Of a stretch of DNA of 64,000 nt, positions 27,467-38,156 are shown in pieces (position 1 is the stretch's first letter; each line of letters starts with the position of its first letter). Origin of the DNA: an uncultured Verrucomicrobia subdivision 3 bacterium (GTDB lineage Bacteria; Verrucomicrobiota; Verrucomicrobiae; Limisphaerales; UBA11358); contig CAIXPZ010000096.1 in NCBI GenBank assembly GCA_903921455.1, forward strand, positions 1-64,000. The letters are read 5' to 3'. The translations under genes and the position numbers were made by a program. The notes under the pieces are model-generated. The model saw nothing but the letters and a program-made list of their open reading frames with translations. It had not been told where the DNA came from and ran no database searches.

Positions 27467-29239
27467 TCAACTCTCGCTTGGGCGCCAGTCCAGCACCTTT
27501 AACTGCACTGTCGTCCGCCCGTTGAACTCGTTCAGCGACGGCGCGAAGGCCAGGTCAAATGTCCCCGCCGGCACCGTGCCGGCGTTCCACCACACGGCTT
27601 CGTGCGTCACCGCGCCGTCCGTCACCCACAGTTTCACATGCTGCTGGTTCGCGCCCATCCGCTGCGCGGACTTTTTCAACGTCAGTCTCCGCGCGCAGAA
27701 CTGGGCGGCCGGATTGCCCATGCCCATCGGCTTCAACTGTTCCAGCTCGTTCAGCGCGGCCAGCGAGATGTCGCCCAGCCGCACCTCGGCATCCAGGCGC
27801 AGCGGCGAGCGCAGCAGCTCGGGCGTGAGGGTCCGGCGCGCGAGGTCGTTCAGCCGGGCGCGGAAAGCGTCCACGTTTTCCGGCCGGATCGTCAAACCCG
27901 CCGCCATGGCGTGGCCGCCGTGTTTCACCAGCAGGTCGTCGCACGCGCGCAGGGCCGCCGCGAGGTCGAAGCCGGCAATGCTCCGCCCGGATCCGCGCCA
28001 TTGCCCGGCATCGCCGCCGAGAATGATGGTCGGCCGGTAGAATTCCTGGAGCACGCGGGACGCGACGATGCCCACCACGCCGATGTGCCAAAGCAATTCG
28101 CCCTCGACGATGACGTAGTCGGTCTCCGGATTGAATTTCGACCGCACGACGCCCGCGACGACTTCCGTGATGCCGCGCTCGATCTGCTGCCGCTCGCGGT
28201 TCCGCGCGTCGAGGTTTTGGGCCAGCGGCAGGGCGTCCGCCAGCGTTTCGGCCAGCAGCAGGTGCAGGGATTCCTCGGCCGTCTCCAGCCGGCCCGAGGC
28301 GTTGAGCCGGGGCGCGAGCTGATAGCCAACATCGTGCGTGCCGAGCCTCTCCGGCGATTGCGCCACCTCCTTCAGCGCGACCAGCCCCGGCCGCTGCGTG
28401 ACGTTCAGCCGCTCTAGGCCGGCGGTGACGAGGATGCGGTTCTCGCCGGTGAGCGGCACGAGGTCCGCAATCGTGCCGAGCGCCACGAGGTCCAGCAGCG
28501 GGCGCAAATCCAGCTCCGCCGCGCCGGGCAAACCGATTTCGCGGCCGCGCTTGATCAGGGCGTGCGCGAGCTTGAACGCCAGACCCGCCGAGCAAAGCTC
28601 CGTAAAATCAGTGGCGCTGGCCGTTCCGCCTTCCGGCGACGCCGCCGCGCCCGCCCTGCCCCCGGCCGGCGGAACGCCCAGCGCGAGCTGGGGATTGACT
28701 AGCGCCACCGCCGCCGGGGCGGGTTGGGAAACCTGATGATGATCGAGGACGATGACGTCCACCTGGCGTTCGCGCAGCCAGGCGATGGTGTCCACGGCGG
28801 TCGAACCGCAATCCACGGCGAGCAGCAGTGGGACGGGGAATTTGGCCAGACAATTTTCCACGCCATCGCGGCTGAGGCCGTAGCCCTCATCCATGCGGTG
28901 CGGGAGATACGCCTGCACGCGCCAGCCCAGCCGGCGCAGGACTTCGAGCAGCAGCGTGGTGGAGGTGACCCCGTCCACGTCGTAATCGCCAAAGATGACG
29001 AGCGGCTCGTCCTGCGCATGCGCGCGCAGCAGGCGGTCCACGGCGGCGCGCATGTTCGGCAGGAGGAACGGGTCGGCGAGCTGTTTGAGGCGCGGGGCGA
29101 GAAAGGTTTCGATGACGGCGGGATCGCTCAAGCCGCGGTTCAGGAGGCATTGCGCGAGCAGCGGGGATAGCTGCAGTTGCGCGGCCAGCGGTTCCGCGAG
29201 CAGCGGTTGCGGCGGCGCCAGCGTCCAGCGGAATTTCAT
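27467..29239 (-). CDS. recJ: Single-stranded-DNA-specific exonuclease RecJ
   Basis: 590 aa from the ATG at 29239, just after an AT-rich repeat region; the open frame starts at 29299 with non-family sequence. It is a 5'-3' ssDNA exonuclease for recombination and mismatch repair. DHH-family motifs are VIFGDYDVDGVTSTTLLLEV, LLLAVDCGS, VIVLDHHQ and, in the DHHA1 part, IVASRVLQEFYRPTI with SGRSIAGFDL and KHGGHAMAAGLTI. An extra segment of about 20 residues rich in Ala/Gly/Pro lies after VNPQLALG and is encoded by a palindrome (28623-28675). yajC-secDF-recJ linkage is a conserved neighbourhood in several phyla. Confidence 0.93.
   Translation of the reverse strand: MKFRWTLAPPQPLLAEPLAAQLQLSPLLAQCLLNRGLSDPAVIETFLAPRLKQLADPFLLPNMRAAVDRLLRAHAQDEPLVIFGDYDVDGVTSTTLLLEVLRRLGWRVQAYLPHRMDEGYGLSRDGVENCLAKFPVPLLLAVDCGSTAVDTIAWLRERQVDVIVLDHHQVSQPAPAAVALVNPQLALGVPPAGGRAGAAASPEGGTASATDFTELCSAGLAFKLAHALIKRGREIGLPGAAELDLRPLLDLVALGTIADLVPLTGENRILVTAGLERLNVTQRPGLVALKEVAQSPERLGTHDVGYQLAPRLNASGRLETAEESLHLLLAETLADALPLAQNLDARNRERQQIERGITEVVAGVVRSKFNPETDYVIVEGELLWHIGVVGIVASRVLQEFYRPTIILGGDAGQWRGSGRSIAGFDLAAALRACDDLLVKHGGHAMAAGLTIRPENVDAFRARLNDLARRTLTPELLRSPLRLDAEVRLGDISLAALNELEQLKPMGMGNPAAQFCARRLTLKKSAQRMGANQQHVKLWVTDGAVTHEAVWWNAGTVPAGTFDLAFAPSLNEFNGRTTVQLKVLDWRPSES
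28623..28675. repeat. Palindromic GC-rich insertion inside recJ
   Basis: GTTCCGCC (28623-28630) is mirrored by GGCGGAAC (28668-28675), and CCGG (28633-28636) pairs again with CCGG (28662-28665). The 53-bp palindrome encodes an Ala/Gly/Pro-rich stretch absent from typical RecJ between the DHH core and the following helix. It may be a second kind of small interspersed element. GC-rich coding bias is an alternative explanation. Confidence 0.4.
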
Positions 29240-29266
29240 GTTCGTGATCGGTTGAATCGTTGCATG

Positions 29267-29313
29267 GTTAAATCGTGGGCCGAATTTGCGATTCAACAAT
29301 TCAACGATTTAAC
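29267..29313 (-). terminator. Inverted repeat overlapping the terC stop
   Basis: GTTAAATCGT (29267-29276) pairs perfectly with ACGATTTAAC (29304-29313). It overlaps the TAA of terC and lies upstream of recJ. It could attenuate between terC and recJ, but there is no T-run. Confidence 0.35.
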
Positions 29314-30274
29314 ATTTACCCGTCCGCTCCCGCCGCGCCGCCGTGATGGACAGCGCGATGGAGATCGTCAGGATGGCGGCGACCACCAGCAGCGAGGTGA
29401 CGGTGGGAATCTTGACCTGAAACCATTGCGCCGCGTGGTCATGCGGGTCGAGCAGCATCTTGGCGCCCACAAACACCAGCACCACCGACAGCCCGGCGGT
29501 GAGGTAGCGGAACAACCCGATCGCCCCCGCCAGCAGGAAATACAGCGAGCGCAGGCCGAGGATGGCAAAGACGTTCGAGGTGAACACAATGAAGGCCTTC
29601 TGCGTGACGGAGAACACGGCGGGCACGGAATCCACCGCGAAAATGAGATCGGTGGTTTCGACGAGAATGAGCACGAGGGCCAGTGGCGTGAGGGCGAACC
29701 GACCGTTCATCCGGGTGGTGAACTTCTGCCCTTCCATCGCGGGCGAAATCGGAAACAGTTTACGCGCGAAACGGACGACGGGATTCTTCTCCGGTTCCAC
29801 GGCCTCTTTTTTCGCGAACAGCATCTTCACGCCGGTGATGACGAGAAAAATGCCGAAGACGTAAAGCACCCAACTGAAGTTCTGCACCAGCGCCGCGCCG
29901 ACCCCGATCATGATGCCGCGCATGACGAGGGCGCCGAGGATGCCCCACACGAGCACGCGCTTCTGGAACTCCGTCGGCACGCGGAACGCCGCGAAGATGA
30001 GCGCGATGACCAGGATGTTGTCGAGCGACAGCGACAGCTCGATCAGGTAGCCGGTGACAAATTCCACCGCCTCCTCGCGCCCGCGCAGAAAGACCAGCAG
30101 CCCGGCGAACAGCATGGCCAGCGAACACCAGATGCCCGTCCACACGAGCGCTTCGCGGAAGGTGACGGACCGGGCCTGCTTGCTGAACGCGCCCATGTCC
30201 ACCGCGATGCACGCGATGACGAACAGGATGAAACCCGCCCAATGCCAAGGCGTGATTTCAACGAAGGCAAGCAT
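29309..30274 (-). CDS. TerC/Alx-family integral membrane protein
   Basis: 321 aa with about 9 hydrophobic helices. Family segments are ELSLSLDNILVIALIFAAF with its acidic residues inside the membrane, VLVWGILGALVMRGIMIGVG, and ETTDLIFAVDSVPAVFSVT. Alx/TerC members are implicated in Mn2+ export and metal or pH homeostasis, and may assist insertion or metalation of exported proteins. It starts 3 nt after the secDF stop, so it is translationally close to the Sec genes; that placement fits a role in the exported proteome. Confidence 0.92.
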   Translation of the reverse strand: MLAFVEITPWHWAGFILFVIACIAVDMGAFSKQARSVTFREALVWTGIWCSLAMLFAGLLVFLRGREEAVEFVTGYLIELSLSLDNILVIALIFAAFRVPTEFQKRVLVWGILGALVMRGIMIGVGAALVQNFSWVLYVFGIFLVITGVKMLFAKKEAVEPEKNPVVRFARKLFPISPAMEGQKFTTRMNGRFALTPLALVLILVETTDLIFAVDSVPAVFSVTQKAFIVFTSNVFAILGLRSLYFLLAGAIGLFRYLTAGLSVVLVFVGAKMLLDPHDHAAQWFQVKIPTVTSLLVVAAILTISIALSITAARRERTGKC

Positions 30275-30277
30275 GCT

Positions 30278-32797
30278 TTAAACCTTGGCCGCCGGCGCGT
30301 TGGACACCGTCACCTGCGAGGCGCCGATGTTCGGCCGGTCCCCCTTGTGCCACCACAGCACGATGACGCTCGCGATGTAGATGGACGAGTAGGTGCCGAC
30401 AATGATGCCGATCAGGAAGGTGAACGCGAAGTCGTTGATGACGCCGCCGCCGAAGATGAACAGCGACAGGGTCGCCAAAAACACCGTGCCGCTGGTGATG
30501 ATCGTGCGGCTCAGGGTCTGGTTCAACGCCTGGTTGATGATGTCGCGGAACGTGCCGCGCGCGCCGAGCTTCAAGTCTTCGCGGATCCGGTCGAAGATTA
30601 CGATCTTGTCGTTGATCGAGAAGCCGATGATGGTCAGCACCGCCGCCACGACCGTGGCGTTGAACTGGCGGCCGGACACGGCATTGGCGATGCAATACGC
30701 GCCGATCGTGAACAGCACGTCATGCAGCACCGCCGCCACCGCCGCGACGGCGAACGAGAATTCATACCGGAACGCGACATAGACCAGGATGCCGAACAGC
30801 GACAGCAGCGAGGCGATGATGGCCGACTGCTGGATTTCCTTGCCCAGCGTCGCGCCGACCTGCTGGCTGCCGAGCAACTTGAACTGCCCCTGCGGCAGGC
30901 TCGCGAGCGCGGTCTGGACTTTCTGCACCGTGCCGCTTTGCGTGGTGAGGCGCAGCGTCTCCGTGCCGGCGCCGACGTCTTTCTGATACTGAATCTGCGC
31001 GTCCTTCTCACCGATGGTGGTGAGCGCGGTGCGAATCTCTTTTTCATCCAGCTTCTGGGCGAAGCTGAACGTGGTGCTGTCGCCGCCGAGGAAATCGACG
31101 CCAAACAGTTTTTCACCCCGGCTGATGCCGTAGCCCAGGGAAACGAGCATGAACACCGTGGTGGCCAGCGCGAGCGGCTTGCCGATCTTCATGAAATCCA
31201 CCTTGGAGCTCTTAATGATGTGCATCATGGGCAGCGAACTGATGAGGTTCCGGTCCACGAGGAAGTTGAAGATGAGCCGCGTCACGACGAGCGCGGTGAA
31301 CAAGCTCGCGGCCACGCCGATGGTCAGCGTCACGCCGAAACCCTTGATTTCGCCGGTGCCCATGAAAATCAGGATGATGGACGAGATGAGCGTGGTGACG
31401 TGCGAATCGAAGATGGTGCCGAAGGCCCGCGCATAGCCGGCGTCGATCGCGCCGCGTAGGGATTTGCCCTTCGCCAGTTCTTCGCGGATGCGCTCGTAGA
31501 TCAGCACGTTCGCGTCCACCGCCATACCGACCGTGAGCACCGCGCCCGCGATGCCGGGCAGGGTGAAGGTCGTGCCGACGGAGCACATCACGCCCAGGAG
31601 GATGATGATGTTGGTCAACAGCGCGACGTTGGCCGCCAGACCGGCGAAGAGATAATACACCAGCATGAAGCCGGAGACGAAGATGACGCCGTAGATGGAC
31701 GCCTTGATGCCGCTGCGGATGGAGTCCTTGCCGAGCGTCGGGTCCACGTCGCTGGAATAAACGATCTTCAACGGCGCCTTGAGCGGGTTCTGCAAGACGT
31801 TCGCCAGCTCCATCGCCTGCTCGATGGTGTAGCTGCCGGTGATCTGGCCGTTGCCGGTCTCAATCGGGCTCTGGATGTTCGGCGCGGAATAGAGTTCGCC
31901 GTCCAGCACGATGGCCAGCTTGTGGTTGATGTTCTCGCGCGTGGTCTGGCCGAATTTCTTCGCGCCGTCATCGGTGAGCATGAAATCAATCTGCGGTTCG
32001 CCCAGGTTGCCGCGCACGACCATGGCGCTCTTGATGATGTCGCCTTTCAAGCCGTTTTCCGGATTCTTTTTGACGATGAACTGCTCGAGGCGCGTCGTGC
32101 CGTTGGCCTGCTGGTCCACGTGCTTCATCAGCACATAACCATACGGCACCGGCTGGATCAGCTCGCGGGTGTTCCGGTCGAAATATTCGTCGCTGTCTTC
32201 CTTCACCATGCGGAATTCCAGGAACGCCGTCTTCTGGATCTGCGTCCGCGCGCTGTCCTTGTCCGACTGCGAGAGGCCGGGGAGCTGGATGAGGATGCGA
32301 TTGCCGCCGGCGGACTGGATGATCGGCTCGGCCACGCCGAACCGGTCAATGCGCTTGCGCAGCACTTCGACCGCCTGCGACAGCGCGCTACTGGTCTCGT
32401 TGGTGTTGGCGAGCACCGAGGTGTCCATCTCCACGAGGAATGACGTGCCGCCCTGCAGATCGAGGCCGAGCTTGATCTTGCCCGCGGCGTCGCGCTGGAG
32501 GCGGTTCAGGATGAAGAGATTCGGGTGCACCTGGTTCTGCGCGCCGATGAACGGAAAATACTTTTGCAGATCGTTGGTGCCCGTCGCGAGTTGGAGCGCG
32601 GCGAACTCGTTGGTGCCGGCCTGCTGCAAGGCGTGCGTCTGCGTTACAATGTCCTTGAAGGCGGCGTCCTGATGCTGGGCGCGGCTGGCAAACTGCTCCA
32701 CGAGATCGCGCGCGGTCGGCGGATAGACTTCAAACAGCGCCCAGACGATGATGGCGATGACGAGGATGAAACGGCCCAAGTTGTTGTTTTTATTCAT
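30278..32797 (-). CDS. secDF: Fused protein translocase subunit SecDF
   Basis: 839 aa, a single polypeptide joining SecD (N-terminal) and SecF (C-terminal). It is a proton-driven motor that pulls exported proteins from SecYEG. Visible features include an N-terminal TM, KIKLGLDLQGGTSFLVEMD, the P1 periplasmic domain, TMs with GMAVDANVLIYERIREELAK (SecD part), then a linker with FGVDFLGGDS, and GFSINDKIVIFDRIREDLK (SecF part). It lies 6 nt after yajC and 3 nt before terC. Confidence 0.95.
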   Translation of the reverse strand: MNKNNNLGRFILVIAIIVWALFEVYPPTARDLVEQFASRAQHQDAAFKDIVTQTHALQQAGTNEFAALQLATGTNDLQKYFPFIGAQNQVHPNLFILNRLQRDAAGKIKLGLDLQGGTSFLVEMDTSVLANTNETSSALSQAVEVLRKRIDRFGVAEPIIQSAGGNRILIQLPGLSQSDKDSARTQIQKTAFLEFRMVKEDSDEYFDRNTRELIQPVPYGYVLMKHVDQQANGTTRLEQFIVKKNPENGLKGDIIKSAMVVRGNLGEPQIDFMLTDDGAKKFGQTTRENINHKLAIVLDGELYSAPNIQSPIETGNGQITGSYTIEQAMELANVLQNPLKAPLKIVYSSDVDPTLGKDSIRSGIKASIYGVIFVSGFMLVYYLFAGLAANVALLTNIIILLGVMCSVGTTFTLPGIAGAVLTVGMAVDANVLIYERIREELAKGKSLRGAIDAGYARAFGTIFDSHVTTLISSIILIFMGTGEIKGFGVTLTIGVAASLFTALVVTRLIFNFLVDRNLISSLPMMHIIKSSKVDFMKIGKPLALATTVFMLVSLGYGISRGEKLFGVDFLGGDSTTFSFAQKLDEKEIRTALTTIGEKDAQIQYQKDVGAGTETLRLTTQSGTVQKVQTALASLPQGQFKLLGSQQVGATLGKEIQQSAIIASLLSLFGILVYVAFRYEFSFAVAAVAAVLHDVLFTIGAYCIANAVSGRQFNATVVAAVLTIIGFSINDKIVIFDRIREDLKLGARGTFRDIINQALNQTLSRTIITSGTVFLATLSLFIFGGGVINDFAFTFLIGIIVGTYSSIYIASVIVLWWHKGDRPNIGASQVTVSNAPAAKV

Positions 32798-32803
32798 GGC
32801 AAA

Positions 32804-33142
32804 TTACGCTTTGGCCGGCGCGCCGGCGTCAATGATCTCCGTGACGGAACCCTTCGTGACTTCAAATTTCGCGTCGCCCGAACGCAGCGACACCGTCTTG
32901 TCCTTCACCGTGATGACCGTGCCGACGATGCCGGCCGCCGTCACCACCTCGTCGCCCGACTTGAGGGCCTCGAGCATCTTCTTCTGTTCCTTCGCGCGCT
33001 TCTGCTGCGGGCGGATGAGGATGAAATAGAACACCACCACCAACAAAATCATCGGCAGGAAGGCCATGACGGGGTTTTGCGGGGCCTGGCCGGTGGCCGG
33101 TGCCGCCTGCGCCAAAACGACTGGGAACATGTTGAGTTGCAT
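32804..33142 (-). CDS. yajC: Preprotein translocase subunit YajC
   Basis: 112 aa from the ATG at 33142; Met at 33130 is an alternative. One transmembrane helix (PMILLVVVFYFILIRPQQKR) is followed by a small SH3-like domain with LKSGDEVVTAAGIVGTV. It is the accessory subunit of SecDF. It heads the yajC-secDF-terC unit. The frame is open up to 33187 but without family sequence. Confidence 0.93.
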   Translation of the reverse strand: MQLNMFPVVLAQAAPATGQAPQNPVMAFLPMILLVVVFYFILIRPQQKRAKEQKKMLEALKSGDEVVTAAGIVGTVITVKDKTVSLRSGDAKFEVTKGSVTEIIDAGAPAKA

Positions 33143-33233
33143 AATAAAAACGGTCGGACAATTTAAGGAATCACCGCCAGATGGCAAGATTTATCAACGC
33201 GTGATTCACCTTGCCGCGACGGGAAAATTAAAA

Positions 33234-33257
33234 AGCCACGGAAAATTTTCCGTGGCT
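33234..33257 (-). terminator. Intrinsic terminator (12-bp perfect palindrome plus U-tail)
   Basis: Bases 33234-33257 are a perfect 24-nt palindrome reading GCCACGGAAAA in one arm. On the minus strand it is followed by a T-rich run (TTTTTAATTTT). It lies 92 nt upstream of the yajC start and 198 nt after the previous gene, so it ends a minus-strand transcript that includes 33258-33455. Confidence 0.8.
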
Positions 33258-33455
33258 ATTGTTCGGGAATCCAAATTATTCCGCCTTTAGTCGTTTGATT
33301 ATGTGTCCGCCCTTGCCTGAATCTTCTCCGCGCTATGTTAAGCCTTCACGTTTCATGTTGTCTGGAGTGCATCGTTTTAGCGGGAATCCACCGCGGGTTT
33401 GAACCCCTAGCCCTCCCGCAATCACGCATTGGCGGGGATCAAAGAAGCTGTCTGC
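33258..33455 (-). ncRNA. Candidate structured RNA bounded by a terminator
   Basis: This 198-nt intergenic stretch contains no ORF. On the minus strand it can form a nested hairpin, GCGGGA with TCCCGC enclosing GGGTT with AACCC, around 33375-33415. It ends in a strong intrinsic terminator. It may be a small RNA, or the 3' UTR of the small membrane-protein gene. No match to tmRNA, 6S, SRP or RNase P signatures was convincing by eye. Confidence 0.3.
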
Positions 33456-33653
33456 TCACTTAAATTTGATCTTATCCGGCAGAAACAGCAGGCCGATGCC
33501 GCCGATGATGAGCATCAGGCCGACCGGCCCCAGTTTCACCCACGGAAAGCCCCCGGGCGGCGCGCTTTGATGTTTCAACGCGGCGATGGTCAGGAATAAT
33601 CCCAGCGGCACCATCACAAACCCCAGCGCGCGATAGCATTTGTTCTTGGTCAT
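33456..33653 (-). CDS. Small two-helix membrane protein
   Basis: 65 aa from the ATG at 33653. Two hydrophobic segments (ALGFVMVPLGLFLTIAAL and VKLGPVGLMLIIGGIGLLFL) are joined by a short Pro/Gly loop, with a basic C-terminus (PDKIKFK). No family is recognised. The frame is open to 33692, but the upstream codons are in an AT-rich intergenic-type sequence. It could be a small hypothetical inner-membrane protein. Confidence 0.5.
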   Translation of the reverse strand: MTKNKCYRALGFVMVPLGLFLTIAALKHQSAPPGGFPWVKLGPVGLMLIIGGIGLLFLPDKIKFK

Positions 33654-33749
33654 GTGAATTTCAAATTCTGAATTGCGAAGATTGAATGACAAACCAGGCG
33701 GGAGGCGCAGGGTTTAGTCATCATTTGCAAGTCGTGATTCGTCATTGCC

Positions 33750-35540
<1,791 letters not shown>

Positions 35541-35774
35541 TTACAAAAGCCGGTTCCGCGAATTACAAATTGCGAATCCGAGCGCCATAGCATAACCGCA
35601 AACCGCTTGAAGAAAAGGAAATTTGACCAGCCCGATAAGTTCGGCTGGGCGCTGGCTGGCGCGCCGGCCATGCCTGCGCACGGCGGACGGCCGCACCGGC
35701 GCCGGCGGAACCTGCAGCGCCGGGCAAATTCATTTCCTGAAACCGCTGCCGGCCGCACTCCCCTGCCCGCCCGC

Positions 35775-38087
35775 TTACTCCTGCGGATAAACGAGAATCC
35801 GGTCGTGGACGAGCACGATCAGGTCGTTCTTGCCGTCGCCCGTGACATCGGCCACGGCACACTCGCGCGGCTCGGGAATGGCGTTTTGCTGGCCGCGGAA
35901 CGTGTGCTGTTCAAACACCTGCCAGCGGTCGCCCGGCACCAGCTTGCCGGCCGCGCTGAAGGTCACGAGGTCCAGGTAATGTTTCCCCGATTCCATGAAG
36001 ATGAGCTGCTTGCGGCCGCCGCCGGTCAGGTCGCCCGCGATGACGTCATTCAGGTAGCCATCCTTGATGGGCGTGTCGTAATCGTCCAGCCGCGTGAGCT
36101 GCCAGACATCCCCCGCGAGCGGGAGCCAGGCCACGGCGTTCGCGCCGGTGAAGGCCACCGCCGCGCTGCCGAGCGTCACGGAACTGATGGCGCTAAAAGT
36201 GGTCACGGGCAGATCCAGATTCTTCACCACCTGCCACACCCCGGCGGCATCGCGTTCGCACAGGGTCAGCTGCTTGTGCTCCGCATCAAAGAGGAACAGC
36301 GACGGCACGGGGTTGGCGCCATTCACCACCGTGGCCGCGCCCACAATGCGGGAGTCGCTGGCGGAACCGTTGATCTGGTCCTTGACCGTGAATTTCCAGT
36401 TCGGCGGATTGGTGGAGCCGGCGACCTTCGCCTCGGGCTCCAGAACGACCGCGCGGAGAAAATTTTTCTGCGGCAGGAGCAATTCGGTTTTCCCATCGCC
36501 GTCCACATCCGCCGCGGCGAGCCACGGCTGCTCCATCGCGCCGCCGGGCGGGTCCACGTCCAGCTCGTCGAACTTCCCGTCTTTCTTCTGCAACAGCACC
36601 TTGATCTTCTCATACGGAATCAGCACGACGAGATCCGCGAGTCCGTCCTGGTTCACGTCCTGCACCGCGAGCGCGGCGGGGTTGGCCTTGAAACTGTCAT
36701 TCAACTTCTGCGTGGCGGTCTTGCCGTCCGCCGTGCGGGTGAAGAGCGAACGGGCGCCGTCCTTGTCCACGATGACGGCGAGCGTCGGTTTCGCGCCGGC
36801 TTTCAACGGCCCCACCGCCATCGCCAGCGGCTTGCCCTCCAGCGGCAGCGGCATGGGAAACGGCAGCCGGCCGCTCTTGTCGAACTGCGTCATGGCGACG
36901 GAATTTTCATCGCGGCTCAGGAGAAAGATTTCGGGATGCTGGTCGTGGTTCCAATCCGCCACGGCGATCTGCGACACGCCCGCGAGGCTGGGAAACTTCT
37001 TCGGCGTGGCCAGCGTGCCGTCCGCCGACTGGAGATACACCGAGAGCTGGCCGCTCTCCGGTTCCGCGACGATCAGGTCCGCGCGGCCATCGCCATCCAC
37101 ATCCGCCCACAGCGCGCCGCGCTGGGCGGCCTCGGATTTGTTGAGCGGCAACACCTGCAACTGACCCTGCTTGAACTTGCCCGCCAGCGGCTCCGCCGGC
37201 TTGCGCGTGAATTGCGAGACTTCCGCGCGGCCCGTCGCCTGCACGATGTCCACGAGATAATTCGTCCGGCCGCCGGCCAGCGTGTCCACCCAGAACGAGC
37301 GGACCGGCTGCGTCTTAAAATAGATCTCGGGGCCCAGCTGGCCGCCGGCATTCTGCAACCGCACGCGAAACGGCGTCGGGCTGTCGAAATCCACGAAGAG
37401 CAGATCGTTTCTGCCGTCGCCGTTCACGTCGTCAATCTGCACCGCCTTGGGCGTGCCCGAATACGAGATCTTCACCGGCTCGGCCAGCGTGTGATCCTTC
37501 TGCTGCGAGAGAAAATATACCGCGCCGTTGTCGCCGAGCAGCACGATGTCCGGCGTGCCGTCGCCGTTCAGGTCGCCGACCGACAGCGCGTTCGGATCCA
37601 TCCGGCCGTCGTCCAGGTGCCAGCGCTTCGGCTCGCTCCAGCCGTTCGTGCTGAGATTGTAGCGCACGATCAAATCCTTGGCGTCACCATAATAGATCAG
37701 GTCCGGGCGGCCATCGCCGTTCACATCCGTCACCACGAGCGCGGCGATGCGCTCCTCCGTGGGCACGGAATCAATGCGGAACCTCGAGCCGGGCGGCAGG
37801 TCGTTCAATTCCAGCTTCGCCGCGGCCGCCGCGTCGTTGCGATTCGTCTTGCCGGTGAGGTTGTAAAGCAGGTTGATCTTGGAACGCAAATTGTTCGCCA
37901 CGATGAGGTCGTTCAGCCCGTCGCCATCCAGGTCGGCGGTGCGGAGGCTGTTGATCTGCTGGTCCACGGGGAAAACTTCCTTGCCGCTGAAACCAAAGAG
38001 ATTGGTGCCGCCCGCCGCGCGAGCCGCCCCGCAAAAAACACCCGCCGCCAAGCCGGCGACGGCGAAACCTTTCAGACAACGATTCAT
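35775..38087 (-). CDS. Secreted FG-GAP/VCBS-repeat protein
   Basis: 770 aa from the ATG at 38087, which gives a signal peptide (MNRCLKGFAVAGLAAGVFCG). Nine or so calcium-binding DxDGDG-type loops are visible, including DLDGDGLNDLIVANN, DVNGDGRPDLIYYGD, DVDGDGRADLIVAEP, DVNQDGLADLVVLIP and DVTGDGKNDLIVLVHD. This predicts a beta-propeller of about seven blades that binds Ca2+. Such proteins serve as surface adhesins or carbohydrate-associated proteins; this one has no enzyme domain. It starts 69 nt after the UPF0047 stop, so it may be cotranscribed. Confidence 0.87.
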   Translation of the reverse strand: MNRCLKGFAVAGLAAGVFCGAARAAGGTNLFGFSGKEVFPVDQQINSLRTADLDGDGLNDLIVANNLRSKINLLYNLTGKTNRNDAAAAAKLELNDLPPGSRFRIDSVPTEERIAALVVTDVNGDGRPDLIYYGDAKDLIVRYNLSTNGWSEPKRWHLDDGRMDPNALSVGDLNGDGTPDIVLLGDNGAVYFLSQQKDHTLAEPVKISYSGTPKAVQIDDVNGDGRNDLLFVDFDSPTPFRVRLQNAGGQLGPEIYFKTQPVRSFWVDTLAGGRTNYLVDIVQATGRAEVSQFTRKPAEPLAGKFKQGQLQVLPLNKSEAAQRGALWADVDGDGRADLIVAEPESGQLSVYLQSADGTLATPKKFPSLAGVSQIAVADWNHDQHPEIFLLSRDENSVAMTQFDKSGRLPFPMPLPLEGKPLAMAVGPLKAGAKPTLAVIVDKDGARSLFTRTADGKTATQKLNDSFKANPAALAVQDVNQDGLADLVVLIPYEKIKVLLQKKDGKFDELDVDPPGGAMEQPWLAAADVDGDGKTELLLPQKNFLRAVVLEPEAKVAGSTNPPNWKFTVKDQINGSASDSRIVGAATVVNGANPVPSLFLFDAEHKQLTLCERDAAGVWQVVKNLDLPVTTFSAISSVTLGSAAVAFTGANAVAWLPLAGDVWQLTRLDDYDTPIKDGYLNDVIAGDLTGGGRKQLIFMESGKHYLDLVTFSAAGKLVPGDRWQVFEQHTFRGQQNAIPEPRECAVADVTGDGKNDLIVLVHDRILVYPQE

Positions 38088-38156
38088 GCGCGGCAAGCTG
38101 CCAGCGCCGACGGAAATTGGCGAGATTATTCGGTGGTGCATTGCGCACAATGCGCC

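Noticed and set aside
29177..31459. A 760-codon plus-strand frame opposite secDF and terC
   Set aside because: It is antisense to conserved genes and has biased His/Arg/Asp/Glu composition; no family motif.
33370..33420. Possible tRNA or tmRNA fragment
   Set aside because: The 7-bp acceptor-like stem and a GGGTTCAAACCC loop are present, but there is no D arm, anticodon arm or CCA, and only about 45 nt between ends.
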